This document shows, piece by piece, positions 12,301 through 19,991 of a DNA stretch of 64,000 bases (positions within the stretch are counted from its first letter, which is position 1; every line of letters starts with the position of its first letter). Made by a program: the position numbers and the translations under genes. The notes below the pieces were generated by a model that was not told the origin of the DNA, did not search any database, and saw nothing but the letters and a program-made list of their open reading frames with translations. Source of the stretch: Aculops lycopersici (lineage: Eukaryota; Arthropoda; Arachnida; Trombidiformes; Eriophyidae); assembly GCA_015350385.1 (NCBI GenBank), contig WNKI01000005.1, positions 146,342-210,341 on the forward strand, in the 5' to 3' direction.

Positions 12301-13297
12301 CTTCCTTATCCTCACTATTGCTATTCGTGAATCCTTCAATCAGCGGTCTATTATGTGGACTAGCAGGAACACCTCCATCTCCAGCCAAAGTCCCATGGCC
12401 GAGGCTACTCTTAGTTTTAGCTGATGAAATTTTAGCATTGGTTACAACATTTCCTGCAAACATTTTCTGTTGATTCATGTTCCGCTCATAGGCAGCGCGA
12501 TCTGATCGGTTTAAATCAGACAGGTGTCGGTGGGTCGTGAAGTGATGTGAAGGTTCGTTTCTATTCGGGCGTCCATTGGTTTTGGTGGTTGTTGGTTCAG
12601 CTGCCGTCGTTATGTTTTCTTGGCGGGGGGTTGGTTTAGAGTTAGTGAAGCTGCTATCACTAATTATCGCTACATTTTTCGATCGACCTGAATCAGAGTT
12701 AATATGTAATTTCTCGCCAAATTCCTTCTCGAGTTCTGTGTCCCTAATTGTCTGCGTTCCCGTGGACACCAAATTTGAGGCAATAGTTTGAGTGGTTGCA
12801 TCACATTTCTCAATCTCCAAATCACCTTCTTCTCGCGAAGATGGCGAGGACAACTTTTTGAAAGTTTGCAACTTGAGTACAGGAATAATAAGGAGACTCT
12901 TGTTCTTAACTCCGGTTCCTTTACCGTTACTTGGATGGGACCGACCGTTTGATTGTTGTTTTTCGTCTGGCCTTAACCAAGATGTTTTCTGCTGCTCCGA
13001 GTTGTAGTAATAGTACTTGCCCGTCTTCCTATCATAAAGTTCCCACCACAAGTCACTGAAATCCTCCGACTTGCGAACCTGAGCTCCGCTTGGCGCCTGT
13101 TTTGCGCAAATGCCCGTCTCTAAATTTGCATAGATTCTCTTTTTCGATTTTGGTTCAACAATCTCAACCCATTCATTAGAAGTTGTAGTTGGATTTAGTT
13201 GTAATAAAGGTGGAGGTGGTGGTGGGGGAGGCGAAGGGCGAGCCTCTTGATTTGCTCGCATGCTTGCGGTCATCGACGTCGACGTCGACTTGTCCAT
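9326..13297 (-). CDS. Vilse: Vilse / ARHGAP39-type Rho GTPase-activating protein (WW-WW-MyTH4-RhoGAP)
   Basis: 1,323-residue protein of the Vilse/CrossGAP (ARHGAP39) family. These proteins accelerate GTP hydrolysis by Rac/Cdc42 and act downstream of Robo in axon and tracheal guidance. A proline run (about 23-30) precedes two WW domains (about 41-70 and 81-110, the second with WWELYDRKTGKYYYYN). A long low-complexity middle rich in Ser, Asn and Gln follows, with an acidic patch. A MyTH4 domain spans about 790-1036, split by a Ser-rich insert. The C-terminal RhoGAP domain (about 1060-1320) has the arginine finger in EGIFR (about R1111) and the helix DPHVIAGLLKLFFRQLSEP. The gene has no obvious intron. 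Residues 1140-1148 look like an extra segment with splice-site-like edges (see findings). The ATG at 13297 is preceded by non-coding sequence. Confidence 0.9.
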   Translation of the reverse strand: MDKSTSTSMTASMRANQEARPSPPPPPPPPLLQLNPTTTSNEWVEIVEPKSKKRIYANLETGICAKQAPSGAQVRKSEDFSDLWWELYDRKTGKYYYYNSEQQKTSWLRPDEKQQSNGRSHPSNGKGTGVKNKSLLIIPVLKLQTFKKLSSPSSREEGDLEIEKCDATTQTIASNLVSTGTQTIRDTELEKEFGEKLHINSDSGRSKNVAIISDSSFTNSKPTPRQENITTAAEPTTTKTNGRPNRNEPSHHFTTHRHLSDLNRSDRAAYERNMNQQKMFAGNVVTNAKISSAKTKSSLGHGTLAGDGGVPASPHNRPLIEGFTNSNSEDKEAQNNNNNNNDNSNDDYIRYFGSSGKQTASFNREAGKTLSIHTPIRGLNNQTSTFGSGQTKASSSTASSSTRPPKPNSAANNTATDNSILQQHKMTTNNLSHYLVREARSMGIALISDDEMDEDEPDSEDEFAVDDDEDTDLRSDLNASQDFGDESSEGWKSFSSDHESPGGGRGSDATNSTSRLSSSRPSSNSNLTNQQQQQPQPGASPLLLATSDGVSSAFTFAPNQPILRPKLPVTSASAQSNQANHLIDDEKNPASCLSQQLDHRKLVENFKKSRQSSSFGLHESLGRAYKLDANHAVQRIMHVADTYFHSYDTNKQDQQSTDRQLRQLSTISTLPRPHKDTKDKVALTSNAVIDADYDVVEENCNYHSDIENHHNQASGSKITSTNLLPNHSNNTTTTISSQKSSIFGQSPQTPGSGGGGGGGHFDRNKSTRGSTFSVESFARENLSRHPKKGGLLFNRKVKWSRMITWTKNPIKQPMISSVSSDLNSDSIASFKLIQQYMGDRKVSMNKKYRQIMAQVGCGGSISDTSTSRGGGVSQESGGQDLSSKRSVGSVNRSSSITSTGSTRISHDKQHNNSNLPDATSGNVASSNPTLIHNNSRIPNIPDRLRDELAYELVSRGCVKSALRDEIYVQLARQLTENPHQDSVSWGLVLMSILLNYFSPSNKFSPFLLSFLETHSHPMARDVCMPRLEKRLRQNWLSYCRKPADGKEISIVRLSITKWPQYCGVFGESLERIMELQACSPYLKTLRLPWILTTLGEKLIATGGMETEGIFRCAADHDLIAQLRLEIDCVDFRKISDELQVRLLLCNVQDPHVIAGLLKLFFRQLSEPVFPSNIYDLCLQSGQQDEQACQRVFQEQLSNLNKDVVAYLIRLLQMLAQPDKVANTKMDNSNLSMVWAPNLLRSPDDSMRLPNGLGGYSQSTAGESKSGSKWSIAGSSTANQQDQPDGHHQPAPSQSMIFEQTRQEMQFVRSLLVHLDTSFIENVV

Positions 13298-14468
13298 GTT
13301 GCAATTATCTAAAAATTTATAGACATTGGTATCAATATCGATACTATAGACGATGATAAAAATTGAGCCTTTGTCACGGTGAGCAAAATAACTAAAGCTA
13401 ATAGATAGAGTTGATGATCAAATCTTTTGTGTTGACCAATATTGTTGCAGTTTTTTGTAGATATAAACTTAGATTAAAATAGCAAAGGCTCTCAGTTGAT
13501 CACAAGTTTCATTGGTATTGTTATTCTTTTTGTGAGGTTTGATATGATGCAGGATAATAGGCGATTGAGGTCGTCGTCGTTGTATTCTTCTTCATGAGAT
13601 GAAATCAAAAATAGTGATTCCAGTCAATGCTTGTCTATTGATGTTACATGTTTGCCCTAGTTGTATGTCAAAGGTACAACTCGAGATTTATCCTGCTTCT
13701 GTTGTTTTTATTGCTGTTTGAACGCTACATAAATGAAAAGCTGCATCAATCTGTCGGGTTATAATATGCCATCTTTGCAAACTGCGTTATGTCATCAATA
13801 TGCATTCTTCTTTCATCCAGATGCTTGTCTAATTGAAATCTAAGATTTGATCGCAATATCTAGATTGATGAATTAGCATGTGGTAGCAGGAGCATCAGCA
13901 GTCAGGTAGTATAATTGATGAGGGGGGAAGAGTAAATAAACAAATGCGAACAACATTCAAGTTTGCAAATGGGCGCAAGTTCCACTGATCCAATGGCTTC
14001 CTCGTTTCGACGTCCATTTGGTCTCACGAACGGAGAATAGCACACGCTTTTGCAAGCAGATGCCCATTGCAATTTGTAATGGAGGGTAGTGCACACTCAT
14101 TTGCTCACTCAGACAGAAGCAGTGCGTCTCATTATTTTTCACACACACAAACAGATTCGGCAGCTGCAGCCTGCAGGGAGACGCAGTAACCGCAACTGGG
14201 GCGACTTGGTTCCCTTTTTTCTAACTGGCATTCCGTTACACATTCGGCGCTTAATTTGCGTCATTTCATCCATATCAACATCAACAACGACAACAAAGCT
14301 TAGCTCAATTTTTGTACTTATAGGAAGATTGAATACTGCTCCTGCAGTCAATTGTTTGAAGGCGTACCTTTCATCTTTTATTAGCATGATAAAAGATGAT
14401 ACACTTGTTTTTGTGTTTGGCGGAATAATGCTGTATAGAGCGGTAAGTCATCTCGCCGCGTGCCATGC
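13298..14468. other. upstream region of Vilse and 3' region of GST
   Basis: The left part is the 5' flank and UTR of Vilse (minus strand). The right part holds the GST 3' UTR; a TTTATT (AATAAA on the minus strand) at 14377-14382 lies about 87 nt past the GST stop. No coding frame here shows a recognisable domain. Confidence 0.4.
14377..14382 (-). terminator. polyadenylation signal of the GST gene
   Basis: AATAAA on the minus strand, about 87 nt downstream of the GST stop codon. Confidence 0.45.
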
Positions 14469-15152
14469 TCACTTTTTCAGTAGAATGTCCGAGTAGTGTC
14501 CACCAAAGTAAGATGGAGCCCCAAAGAATGGATACTTGATTGCCTTTGGCGACTTTAGGTATTTATCAATTGGCTCTAGAGACATCACACGCTTATGATA
14601 CTCCTCCAAGACCGGGTAGTCCTTTAGTAAACCTGGAACCAGGTAAAGCTGGCTATCGAGGAACTCGAACAAGATGAAGTCGACGTAAGTTACATAGTCG
14701 CCCGCGACAAACTTGCGCCCCTCAATCATCTTGCTCAGTTGTTGCAAGTTACCAGATAAATTCTTCAAGTACTCCTCCTTGACCTTCAAAAATTCGGGAT
14801 TGTAAACAATCGCGACATATTGCATGAAGTAGTCGCGAACCTGATCGGCCATCAACTCGACATCGAGTTGCTCGCTCTCAGTCTTTCCTACCAGATTAAA
14901 CTTGCGACCCAAGTATCGCATTATAACTCCACTTTGGGCAATCTTAACATCGCCATCGATGATATAGGGTAAATTCGCACACTTGATACCCAAATTGGCC
15001 TTGTCTTGTAGCCATTCGTTGCGCTCGAACTCGGGTGGTGGTCCGCACTTGTAGAGTTTTTCCACGTACTCGGCACCGGCATATTCGAGCAAAAGTCTGA
15101 TTGGGTTACCCAATCCCCTGATATCCCAGTACCCCAGTGTCAGTGGTGCCAT
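14469..15152 (-). CDS. glutathione S-transferase, mu class
   Basis: 227-residue cytosolic GST that conjugates glutathione to electrophiles. It starts with MAPLTLGYWDIRG, the mu-class signature with the catalytic Tyr at residue 8. The thioredoxin-like N-terminal domain continues with NLPYIIDGDVKIAQSGVIMRYL (about 62-83), where the Gln-Ser pair binds the glutathione gamma-glutamyl group. The all-helical C-terminal domain follows, with the mu-type FVAGDYVTYVDFILFEFLD segment at about 148-166. Length fits the family (about 217-227). The gene is intronless. Mu-class GSTs are common in mites and ticks and absent from most insects, which supports the acarine assignment; in mites they are often linked to xenobiotic tolerance. 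Its upstream region (15153-15733) is shared with beta-catenin and holds two AP-1-type palindromes. Confidence 0.95.
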   Translation of the reverse strand: MAPLTLGYWDIRGLGNPIRLLLEYAGAEYVEKLYKCGPPPEFERNEWLQDKANLGIKCANLPYIIDGDVKIAQSGVIMRYLGRKFNLVGKTESEQLDVELMADQVRDYFMQYVAIVYNPEFLKVKEEYLKNLSGNLQQLSKMIEGRKFVAGDYVTYVDFILFEFLDSQLYLVPGLLKDYPVLEEYHKRVMSLEPIDKYLKSPKAIKYPFFGAPSYFGGHYSDILLKK

Positions 15153-15303
15153 ATTCTTGCTTTCGATGGTCCTTTACACTCGTAGCAAACTTGAATAAAG
15201 TTCTATTTGATGTTGGAGATTTGCTGTAATTTTTGTGATTTACCCCGTATTGACCAAGATCTACCCTGTATTGACGGGACTTAAATATTGCGAATCTTTG
15301 CGC

Positions 15304-15327
15304 AAGTCCGTCACAAAACTTGATATG
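15304..15327 (+). repeat. block A, copy 1
   Basis: A 24-nt segment matching 18027-18050 at about 21 of 24 positions, in the same orientation, upstream of beta-catenin. Confidence 0.7.
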
Positions 15328-15343
15328 GATTCTTCACGCCAAG

Positions 15344-15370
15344 CTGTGACTCACAGTCTGTGAGTCACAG
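15344..15370. promoter_or_regulatory. paired AP-1/bZIP-type palindromes
   Basis: CTGTGACTCACAG and its reverse complement CTGTGAGTCACAG are separated by one T. Each contains the TRE core TGASTCA bound by Jun/Fos and related bZIP proteins. They lie about 190-220 bp upstream of the GST start. The binding factor is inferred from the motif only. Confidence 0.5.
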
Positions 15371-15457
15371 TCAGCCTGTGACGCCGGTGTTATGCGGTCC
15401 GCAACTGCGTAACGCCCATCTCGTCAGGAACACGCCCTTCGGGACAATCCGAACCGC

Positions 15458-15467
15458 TATATAAAAG
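15458..15467 (+). promoter_or_regulatory. TATA box (TATATAAAAG) upstream of beta-catenin
   Basis: A strong plus-strand TATA element about 275 bp upstream of the beta-catenin ATG. It predicts transcription start near 15490 and a 5' UTR of about 240 nt. Confidence 0.5.
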
Positions 15468-15623
15468 CCCAACACAATACCTAAGTAACTTTGCATCAAA
15501 ACCACAGAAAATAGTCTCCGTGCACTCAAGTTTCTTTAGTTCCTCACGGCATTACAGTGCTTCGTATGGATATATTATAATTTTTTCGACATTTTCTGCT
15601 GTGTTGATATTTTTATTATTGAG

Positions 15624-15658
15624 AATCCCATAGACTCCTGCATTAATTCAAAATTAGC
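15624..15658 (+). repeat. block B, copy 1
   Basis: A 35-nt segment matching 18114-18148 at 33 of 35 positions, in the same orientation. Weaker similarity runs on for about 20 nt. It lies 76 bp before the beta-catenin start codon. Confidence 0.85.
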
Positions 15659-15733
15659 GTCTCAATGCTCATTCGATAGATTGTTTGAGGTTCATCACAT
15701 TGCCCTACCATTTTCTGTATATTATTTATAATC

Positions 15734-17968
15734 ATGGAGCAGCAAATGCAATATTACAATACAATTCAAGATCAGAAAGGACAAACCTTATTTGGTCAGA
15801 TGAATAACGGATCTGAGGCTTACGGTTTTATTGGTCAGCAGCAACAATCAAATAGTTATTACGACGAAACTGATCATACTAACCCAATCGGTTCCGAAAA
15901 TATGGAAGATATTAGCAATCAATTGCATCAGTCAACTGCGCAGCGAGTTGCTGCTGCAATCTACCCTGAAGCAGTCGATGGAAATATGGAATTCCCATCT
16001 ACCCAACAATATGATGGTCAAAAGACAGCAGTCCAAAGACTCTCTGAACCATCGCAGATGTTGAGGCATGCAGTGGTCAGTTTAATTAATTATCAAGACG
16101 ACGCTGACTTGGCAACCCGTGCACTTCCAGAGTTAATTAAACTCCTTAATGACGAAGATCAGGTTGTTGTTAGCCAGGCGGCAATGGTTGTAAACCAATT
16201 ATCCAAAAAAGAAGCCTCGCGTCATGCTCTCTGTAGATCAGCACCGCTTCTTAGTGCATTGCTTCAAGCCTTGGAACATTCGAACGATCTCGAAACAACA
16301 AAACATGCCTCAGGGGTATTATCTAATTTATCTCAAAATCCGCAAGGTTTATTGGCCATATTTAAGACAGGAGGAATTGGCGCCCTTATCCATGCCTTAA
16401 GTTCACCTGTCGAGGCCGTAGTTTTCAACGCCGTGACAACAATACACAATCTTCTTGTACATCAGGAGGGCGCTAGGATGACAGTGCGTTTGAATGGAGG
16501 ACTACAGAAGTTGGTTATTCTATTGCAACGTGATAACCACAAGTTTCTAGCGTTGGTCACTGATTGTTTACATATTCTAACTTATGGAAATCAAGAGGGA
16601 AAACTCATCATTCTCGCAAGTGGCGGACCGGCCGAATTAATCAGAATTTTACATTCATACAACTACGAGAAACTTTTATTCACAACAACAAGAGTTGTGA
16701 AGGTCTTGTCTGTTTGCCCCAGCAACAAGCCAGCTTTAATTCAAGCTGGAGCCATGCAAGCTTTGGCCCTCTGCCTGAATCATCAAAGTAGAAGATTAGT
16801 GCAGGAATGCTTATGGGTATTGAGGAATTTGAGCGATTGTGCCACAAAAGAAATGAATATGGAACCCTTGCTCCAGAGGCTCGTCCAGCTCATTGAGGGA
16901 ACTGACATTAATATGGTTACCTGCGCTACAGGAACCCTATCAAACTTGACGTGCAATAATCCAACCAACAAAAGTTTCGTTTGCAAGATCGGAGGAGTGC
17001 AGGCCATCATACAAACCATCAGAAATGCTGGAGATAGGGATGAAATAACTGAGCCAGCTGTATGTGCATTGCGACACATAACCAATAGGCATCCTGAAGC
17101 CGAGTTAGCACAAGAAGCTGTTCGAATCCATGGAGGCTTACCAGATATATCGAAACTTCTCGACCCACCCGGTAAGTGGCCGCTACTGACCGCAGCATCT
17201 GGTTTGACACGAAATTTGGCATTCAATGTGCAAAATATTGTCTCTCTCCGTGATATAGGAATAATACAAAAGTTGACACTACTTCTTGGCAAAGCCTATC
17301 AAGCTCTCCAAGAATCACCTGAAGATGTAGAAAATCTAGCTGGAATCAAGATGGAGCGAGTGATTGAGAGTGTGATCGGTGCCCTACATGCCATGGCCAC
17401 CGACGATCAGAACAAGTCCATCATTAATGGCTTAAACATGCTGCCAACCATAATATCATTATTATACAATGAGAATGAAAACATTATTATCGTCACACTA
17501 GATTTACTCACCGAGTTAGTTCGTGAACCCACTATACCCTCTGCGATAGAGATCCAGGGTGGCATGCAAATACTCTCTGGGCTTTTGAGCTCGCCAAGCG
17601 AGGCAATCAGACAAAGAGCTGCATTACTCTATTCGTTAGTTTCCGGGGACAAGACACCAGAATACACGCAACGCCTATCAAATGAGATCAATACACTATT
17701 CCAAAATGATAGAACGGAAAGCGCCTGGATCGAGGCACCACACCAAGACATACCAGCAGTATACACAGTCGAGGGTCATCTACATGGGCCTCCATCACCA
17801 CACTTTGAAGGTAGCCGCCAGAACATCTACAACCCAGGTTCCGAAGTTTACGCCACACAGGATGCAATTGATGTGTCCGGTTATGGGCGGGCCGGACAGA
17901 TGGTGCACCAGACAAGTACAACCACCCAACAAACTTCTCAACAACCATGGTTCGATACCGACCTCTAG
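15734..17968 (+). CDS. arm: beta-catenin / Armadillo (intronless)
   Basis: 744-residue armadillo-repeat protein that links cadherins to alpha-catenin and is the nuclear effector of Wnt signalling. Residues about 67-95 (TAQRVAAAIYPEAVDG) match the alpha-catenin-binding helix. Armadillo repeats fill about 105-640. Residues that contact TCF and cadherin in vertebrate beta-catenin are kept in context: KFLAL, LWVLRNLSD, NNPTNKSFV and ALRHITNRH. The protein ends in WFDTDL, the conserved C-terminal PDZ ligand. The N-terminal CK1/GSK3 phosphodegron (DSGxxS) is absent from the first 80 residues, which read as Gln/Tyr-rich sequence instead. An in-frame stop at 15686 with no good acceptor before the ATG argues against a missing 5' coding exon. 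The 3' UTR is tiny (AATAAA 9 nt after the stop). Confidence 0.95.
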   Translation: MEQQMQYYNTIQDQKGQTLFGQMNNGSEAYGFIGQQQQSNSYYDETDHTNPIGSENMEDISNQLHQSTAQRVAAAIYPEAVDGNMEFPSTQQYDGQKTAVQRLSEPSQMLRHAVVSLINYQDDADLATRALPELIKLLNDEDQVVVSQAAMVVNQLSKKEASRHALCRSAPLLSALLQALEHSNDLETTKHASGVLSNLSQNPQGLLAIFKTGGIGALIHALSSPVEAVVFNAVTTIHNLLVHQEGARMTVRLNGGLQKLVILLQRDNHKFLALVTDCLHILTYGNQEGKLIILASGGPAELIRILHSYNYEKLLFTTTRVVKVLSVCPSNKPALIQAGAMQALALCLNHQSRRLVQECLWVLRNLSDCATKEMNMEPLLQRLVQLIEGTDINMVTCATGTLSNLTCNNPTNKSFVCKIGGVQAIIQTIRNAGDRDEITEPAVCALRHITNRHPEAELAQEAVRIHGGLPDISKLLDPPGKWPLLTAASGLTRNLAFNVQNIVSLRDIGIIQKLTLLLGKAYQALQESPEDVENLAGIKMERVIESVIGALHAMATDDQNKSIINGLNMLPTIISLLYNENENIIIVTLDLLTELVREPTIPSAIEIQGGMQILSGLLSSPSEAIRQRAALLYSLVSGDKTPEYTQRLSNEINTLFQNDRTESAWIEAPHQDIPAVYTVEGHLHGPPSPHFEGSRQNIYNPGSEVYATQDAIDVSGYGRAGQMVHQTSTTTQQTSQQPWFDTDL

Positions 17969-17977
17969 CATTTGACA

Positions 17978-17983
17978 AATAAA
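17978..17983 (+). terminator. polyadenylation signal of beta-catenin
   Basis: AATAAA begins 10 nt after the last base of the TAG stop (17968), which implies a very short 3' UTR. Confidence 0.6.
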
Positions 17984-18026
17984 CATTTCAATAACAATGT
18001 GGAATCGACATGACGCGAAGCTTCGT

Positions 18027-18050
18027 AAGTCCGTCGCGAAACTTGATTTG
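18027..18050 (+). repeat. block A, copy 2
   Basis: Second copy of the 24-nt block at 15304-15327, downstream of beta-catenin and upstream of the RTN4IP1-like gene. Confidence 0.7.
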
Positions 18051-18113
18051 ATTTTTTACGCGCATTTCGTAGGGAAAATGTCTCAATTTGTGCAAATTTT
18101 TATCCTGCGTTGA

Positions 18114-18148
18114 AATCCCATAGACTCATGCACTAATTCAAAATTAGC
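18114..18148 (+). repeat. block B, copy 2
   Basis: Second copy of the 35-nt block at 15624-15658, with two mismatches. Confidence 0.85.
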
Positions 18149-18261
18149 ACTTGGATGTTTATCGAGAAAACGTCAACGACATCGTACGTCAGTGACGTAA
18201 AGTCATGTCACCATTGGACCTACCGAGGAATGGTTCAAAGGGAATCTATGAAAAACGTGTG

Positions 18262-18274
18262 CTGTGAGTCACAG
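18262..18274. promoter_or_regulatory. third AP-1-type palindrome CTGTGAGTCACAG
   Basis: Identical 13-mer to 15358-15370, about 145 bp upstream of the RTN4IP1-like start codon. Confidence 0.5.
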
Positions 18275-18416
18275 CCTGTGAGGAAAATGAAAACAAACAC
18301 GCGCTCCCCAAAATTTACAAGCCAATATTTTGGTTCATCCTCAGACTCTCAATTTTCGCAAATATTATTTTGACATAATCCTAATCAAATTCAGCCACTT
18401 ATGACCAACAGAAACA

Positions 18417-19739
18417 ATGATTGCGTCTAGAATCAGCCAAACACTCACATCAATAGGACAGCCGTCGACGAGTTGCAAGCTGAGACACTTAACATGGAAG
18501 AGGACGGCAAGCAATCAGGATAGTCGGCGCCTCAATTCAATGTTGGCCTGGAAGCTTCAGGGAGACATGGTGGCAGACCAAAGTGCAAATATCAGTGACA
18601 AACTCAAGTGTTTAGAGACCAAAGTTCCAACTATTGCCTCGCCATGGGATGTCTTGGTCAAGGTTCATGCGACGAGTATTAATCCGCTGGATGTTCGGAT
18701 GTGTTATGGATACGGACGTCGGATATTAGAATTGTTGGATGCTTTTACAAATTTTGAACCCAAGATTACCAACGATCGTTATCCACTGACACTGGGCCGC
18801 GATTTTTCTGGCGAAGTTGTTACTTGTGGTCCATGTGCTAGAAATACATATAAACCGGGTGACATGGTATTTGGCGCAGTGGAACCCCAGAGGTCGGGCG
18901 CCCATGCTCAGTATCTTTCGGTTCCATCTTATTGCCTCACTAAGAAGCCTGAAAATCTCTCACATAAGGAGGCCGCCTCAATACCCTTTGTTGCTCTAAC
19001 TGCCTACTCAGCCTTGTGCACTTTTGGCCATCTAACTCGAGACCAGTGCCACAACAAACAAGTCCTAGTCATTGGTGGATCGGGTGGCGTCGGTTCATTT
19101 GCTATCCAACTGCTCAAACTCTGGGGCGCCAGTGTCTATGCCACCTGTTCAAGTGAGAAAATCGAATGGTTAGAGGGCGAGTTATTTGTAGATAGGGCTC
19201 TGAGTTACAATGAACCATTAGAACTTGAGACAATCAATGGAAAATTTGACTTCGTTTTGGATTGCGGCAATTATGAGGGTCAAACGTATAGGAGTCACCA
19301 GGATATCGTCAAGGATTCACTCAAGTATCTGAAACCATTTGGCCAATCTGTTTATGTTACCTTATCACCGCCAATCCTAAGCAATACCGATCAACATGGA
19401 CTTGTTCTAGGAACGGCAGGCACTCTATTTCAGGCTGCCCTAGATACCTTCTCGGGTCTACAGAATCTCAACAGCGCCAGATGGGCCGTGTTTTTGCCTA
19501 ACAAGAATGCTCTAGATTATATTGCTAATTTATACGCCGACGAGGCAATAACTCCTCAAGTGAGCTCAGTATTTGGATTTTCTCAGGTACCCGACGCATT
19601 TGAGAACTTGCAAGCTGGGAGACCAAGGGGTAAAGTTGTAGTGGATGTAACCGCCAAAAGACTAGAGATCCCAGAAACGGCTAAAAGTTCTTCGAAGGAA
19701 TCACACTCAAGCGATCATTGCAAGGAAAAAACTCAATGA
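18417..19739 (+). CDS. RTN4IP1: RTN4IP1-like mitochondrial NADPH oxidoreductase
   Basis: 440-residue medium-chain dehydrogenase/reductase of the RTN4IP1 (OPA10) type. Family members are mitochondrial matrix NADPH oxidoreductases that support coenzyme Q synthesis and respiratory complexes. The N-terminal 40 residues are rich in Arg, Ser and Thr with almost no acidic residues, as expected of a mitochondrial presequence. The GroES-like domain includes DVLVKVHATSINPLDVRM (about 77-94) and LGRDFSGEV (about 125-133). The Rossmann nucleotide-binding loop is VIGGSGGVGSFAIQLL (about 218-233), and VDRALSYNEPLE and FDFVLDCGNYEG follow. The zinc-binding residues of classical alcohol dehydrogenases are not seen, as in the family. 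A hydrophilic Ser/Lys-rich tail of about 25 residues follows the fold. Intronless. Confidence 0.9.
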   Translation: MIASRISQTLTSIGQPSTSCKLRHLTWKRTASNQDSRRLNSMLAWKLQGDMVADQSANISDKLKCLETKVPTIASPWDVLVKVHATSINPLDVRMCYGYGRRILELLDAFTNFEPKITNDRYPLTLGRDFSGEVVTCGPCARNTYKPGDMVFGAVEPQRSGAHAQYLSVPSYCLTKKPENLSHKEAASIPFVALTAYSALCTFGHLTRDQCHNKQVLVIGGSGGVGSFAIQLLKLWGASVYATCSSEKIEWLEGELFVDRALSYNEPLELETINGKFDFVLDCGNYEGQTYRSHQDIVKDSLKYLKPFGQSVYVTLSPPILSNTDQHGLVLGTAGTLFQAALDTFSGLQNLNSARWAVFLPNKNALDYIANLYADEAITPQVSSVFGFSQVPDAFENLQAGRPRGKVVVDVTAKRLEIPETAKSSSKESHSSDHCKEKTQ

Positions 19740-19801
19740 GATGATGACTTGTTTGAGAGACTCAATGGAATCTCACCTAATTCGAAAATTAGTGACTAAA
19801 C

Positions 19802-19930
19802 ATGTCTAGACTTTTCAATGTCGTTGCCATGGGCGACGACAACCAGGCGTTATTTTGGCACTTCATCGTCGTCGTTATCGTTTCTTCTCAGGTGTTAGTC
19901 TTCCTATGTATTGTGTATCCCTCAATGTGA
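19802..19930 (+). CDS. possible 42-residue membrane micropeptide
   Basis: A short ATG frame between RTN4IP1 and the kinase encodes MSRLFNVVAMGDDNQALFWH followed by a hydrophobic stretch of about 20 residues and a short tail ending YPSM. One membrane segment with a short polar N-terminus is the layout of single-pass micropeptides (mitochondrial or SERCA-regulating types), but no family is recognised. It may instead be 5' leader of the kinase: a donor-like CAG|GTGTTAG falls within it and an acceptor-like TTTCTAG lies near 19959. Confidence 0.25.
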   Translation: MSRLFNVVAMGDDNQALFWHFIVVVIVSSQVLVFLCIVYPSM

Positions 19931-19991
19931 TTAGTACATGGTTCTTTCTCCTTTCTAGCATGCATACGAATGATTGATTCAGTGCAATCAA

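Larger units (their letters stand above)
15153..15733. promoter_or_regulatory. shared divergent intergenic region of GST and beta-catenin
   Basis: The 580-bp region between two divergent start codons. It contains a 14-nt tandem motif TACCCYGTATTGAC (15241-15254 and 15262-15275, 21 bp apart). It also holds two 13-bp palindromes CTGTGASTCACAG (15344-15356 and 15358-15370) and a plus-strand TATA box (15458-15467). Blocks A (15304-15327) and B (15624-15658) recur downstream of beta-catenin. Confidence 0.6.
17984..18416 (+). promoter_or_regulatory. upstream region of RTN4IP1-like gene with repeated blocks
   Basis: Contains second copies of block A (18027-18050) and block B (18114-18148), a CRE-like TGACGTAA near 18191, and a third copy of the palindrome CTGTGAGTCACAG (18262-18274). 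The same elements occur upstream of beta-catenin, in a different order relative to the palindrome. No TATA box is obvious. Confidence 0.55.

Noticed and set aside
15734..17968. Beta-catenin as a processed pseudogene, since it is intronless and flanked by repeats
   Set aside because: The frame is fully open over 744 codons with conserved functional residues, a TATA promoter and a poly(A) signal, and neighbouring genes are intronless too.
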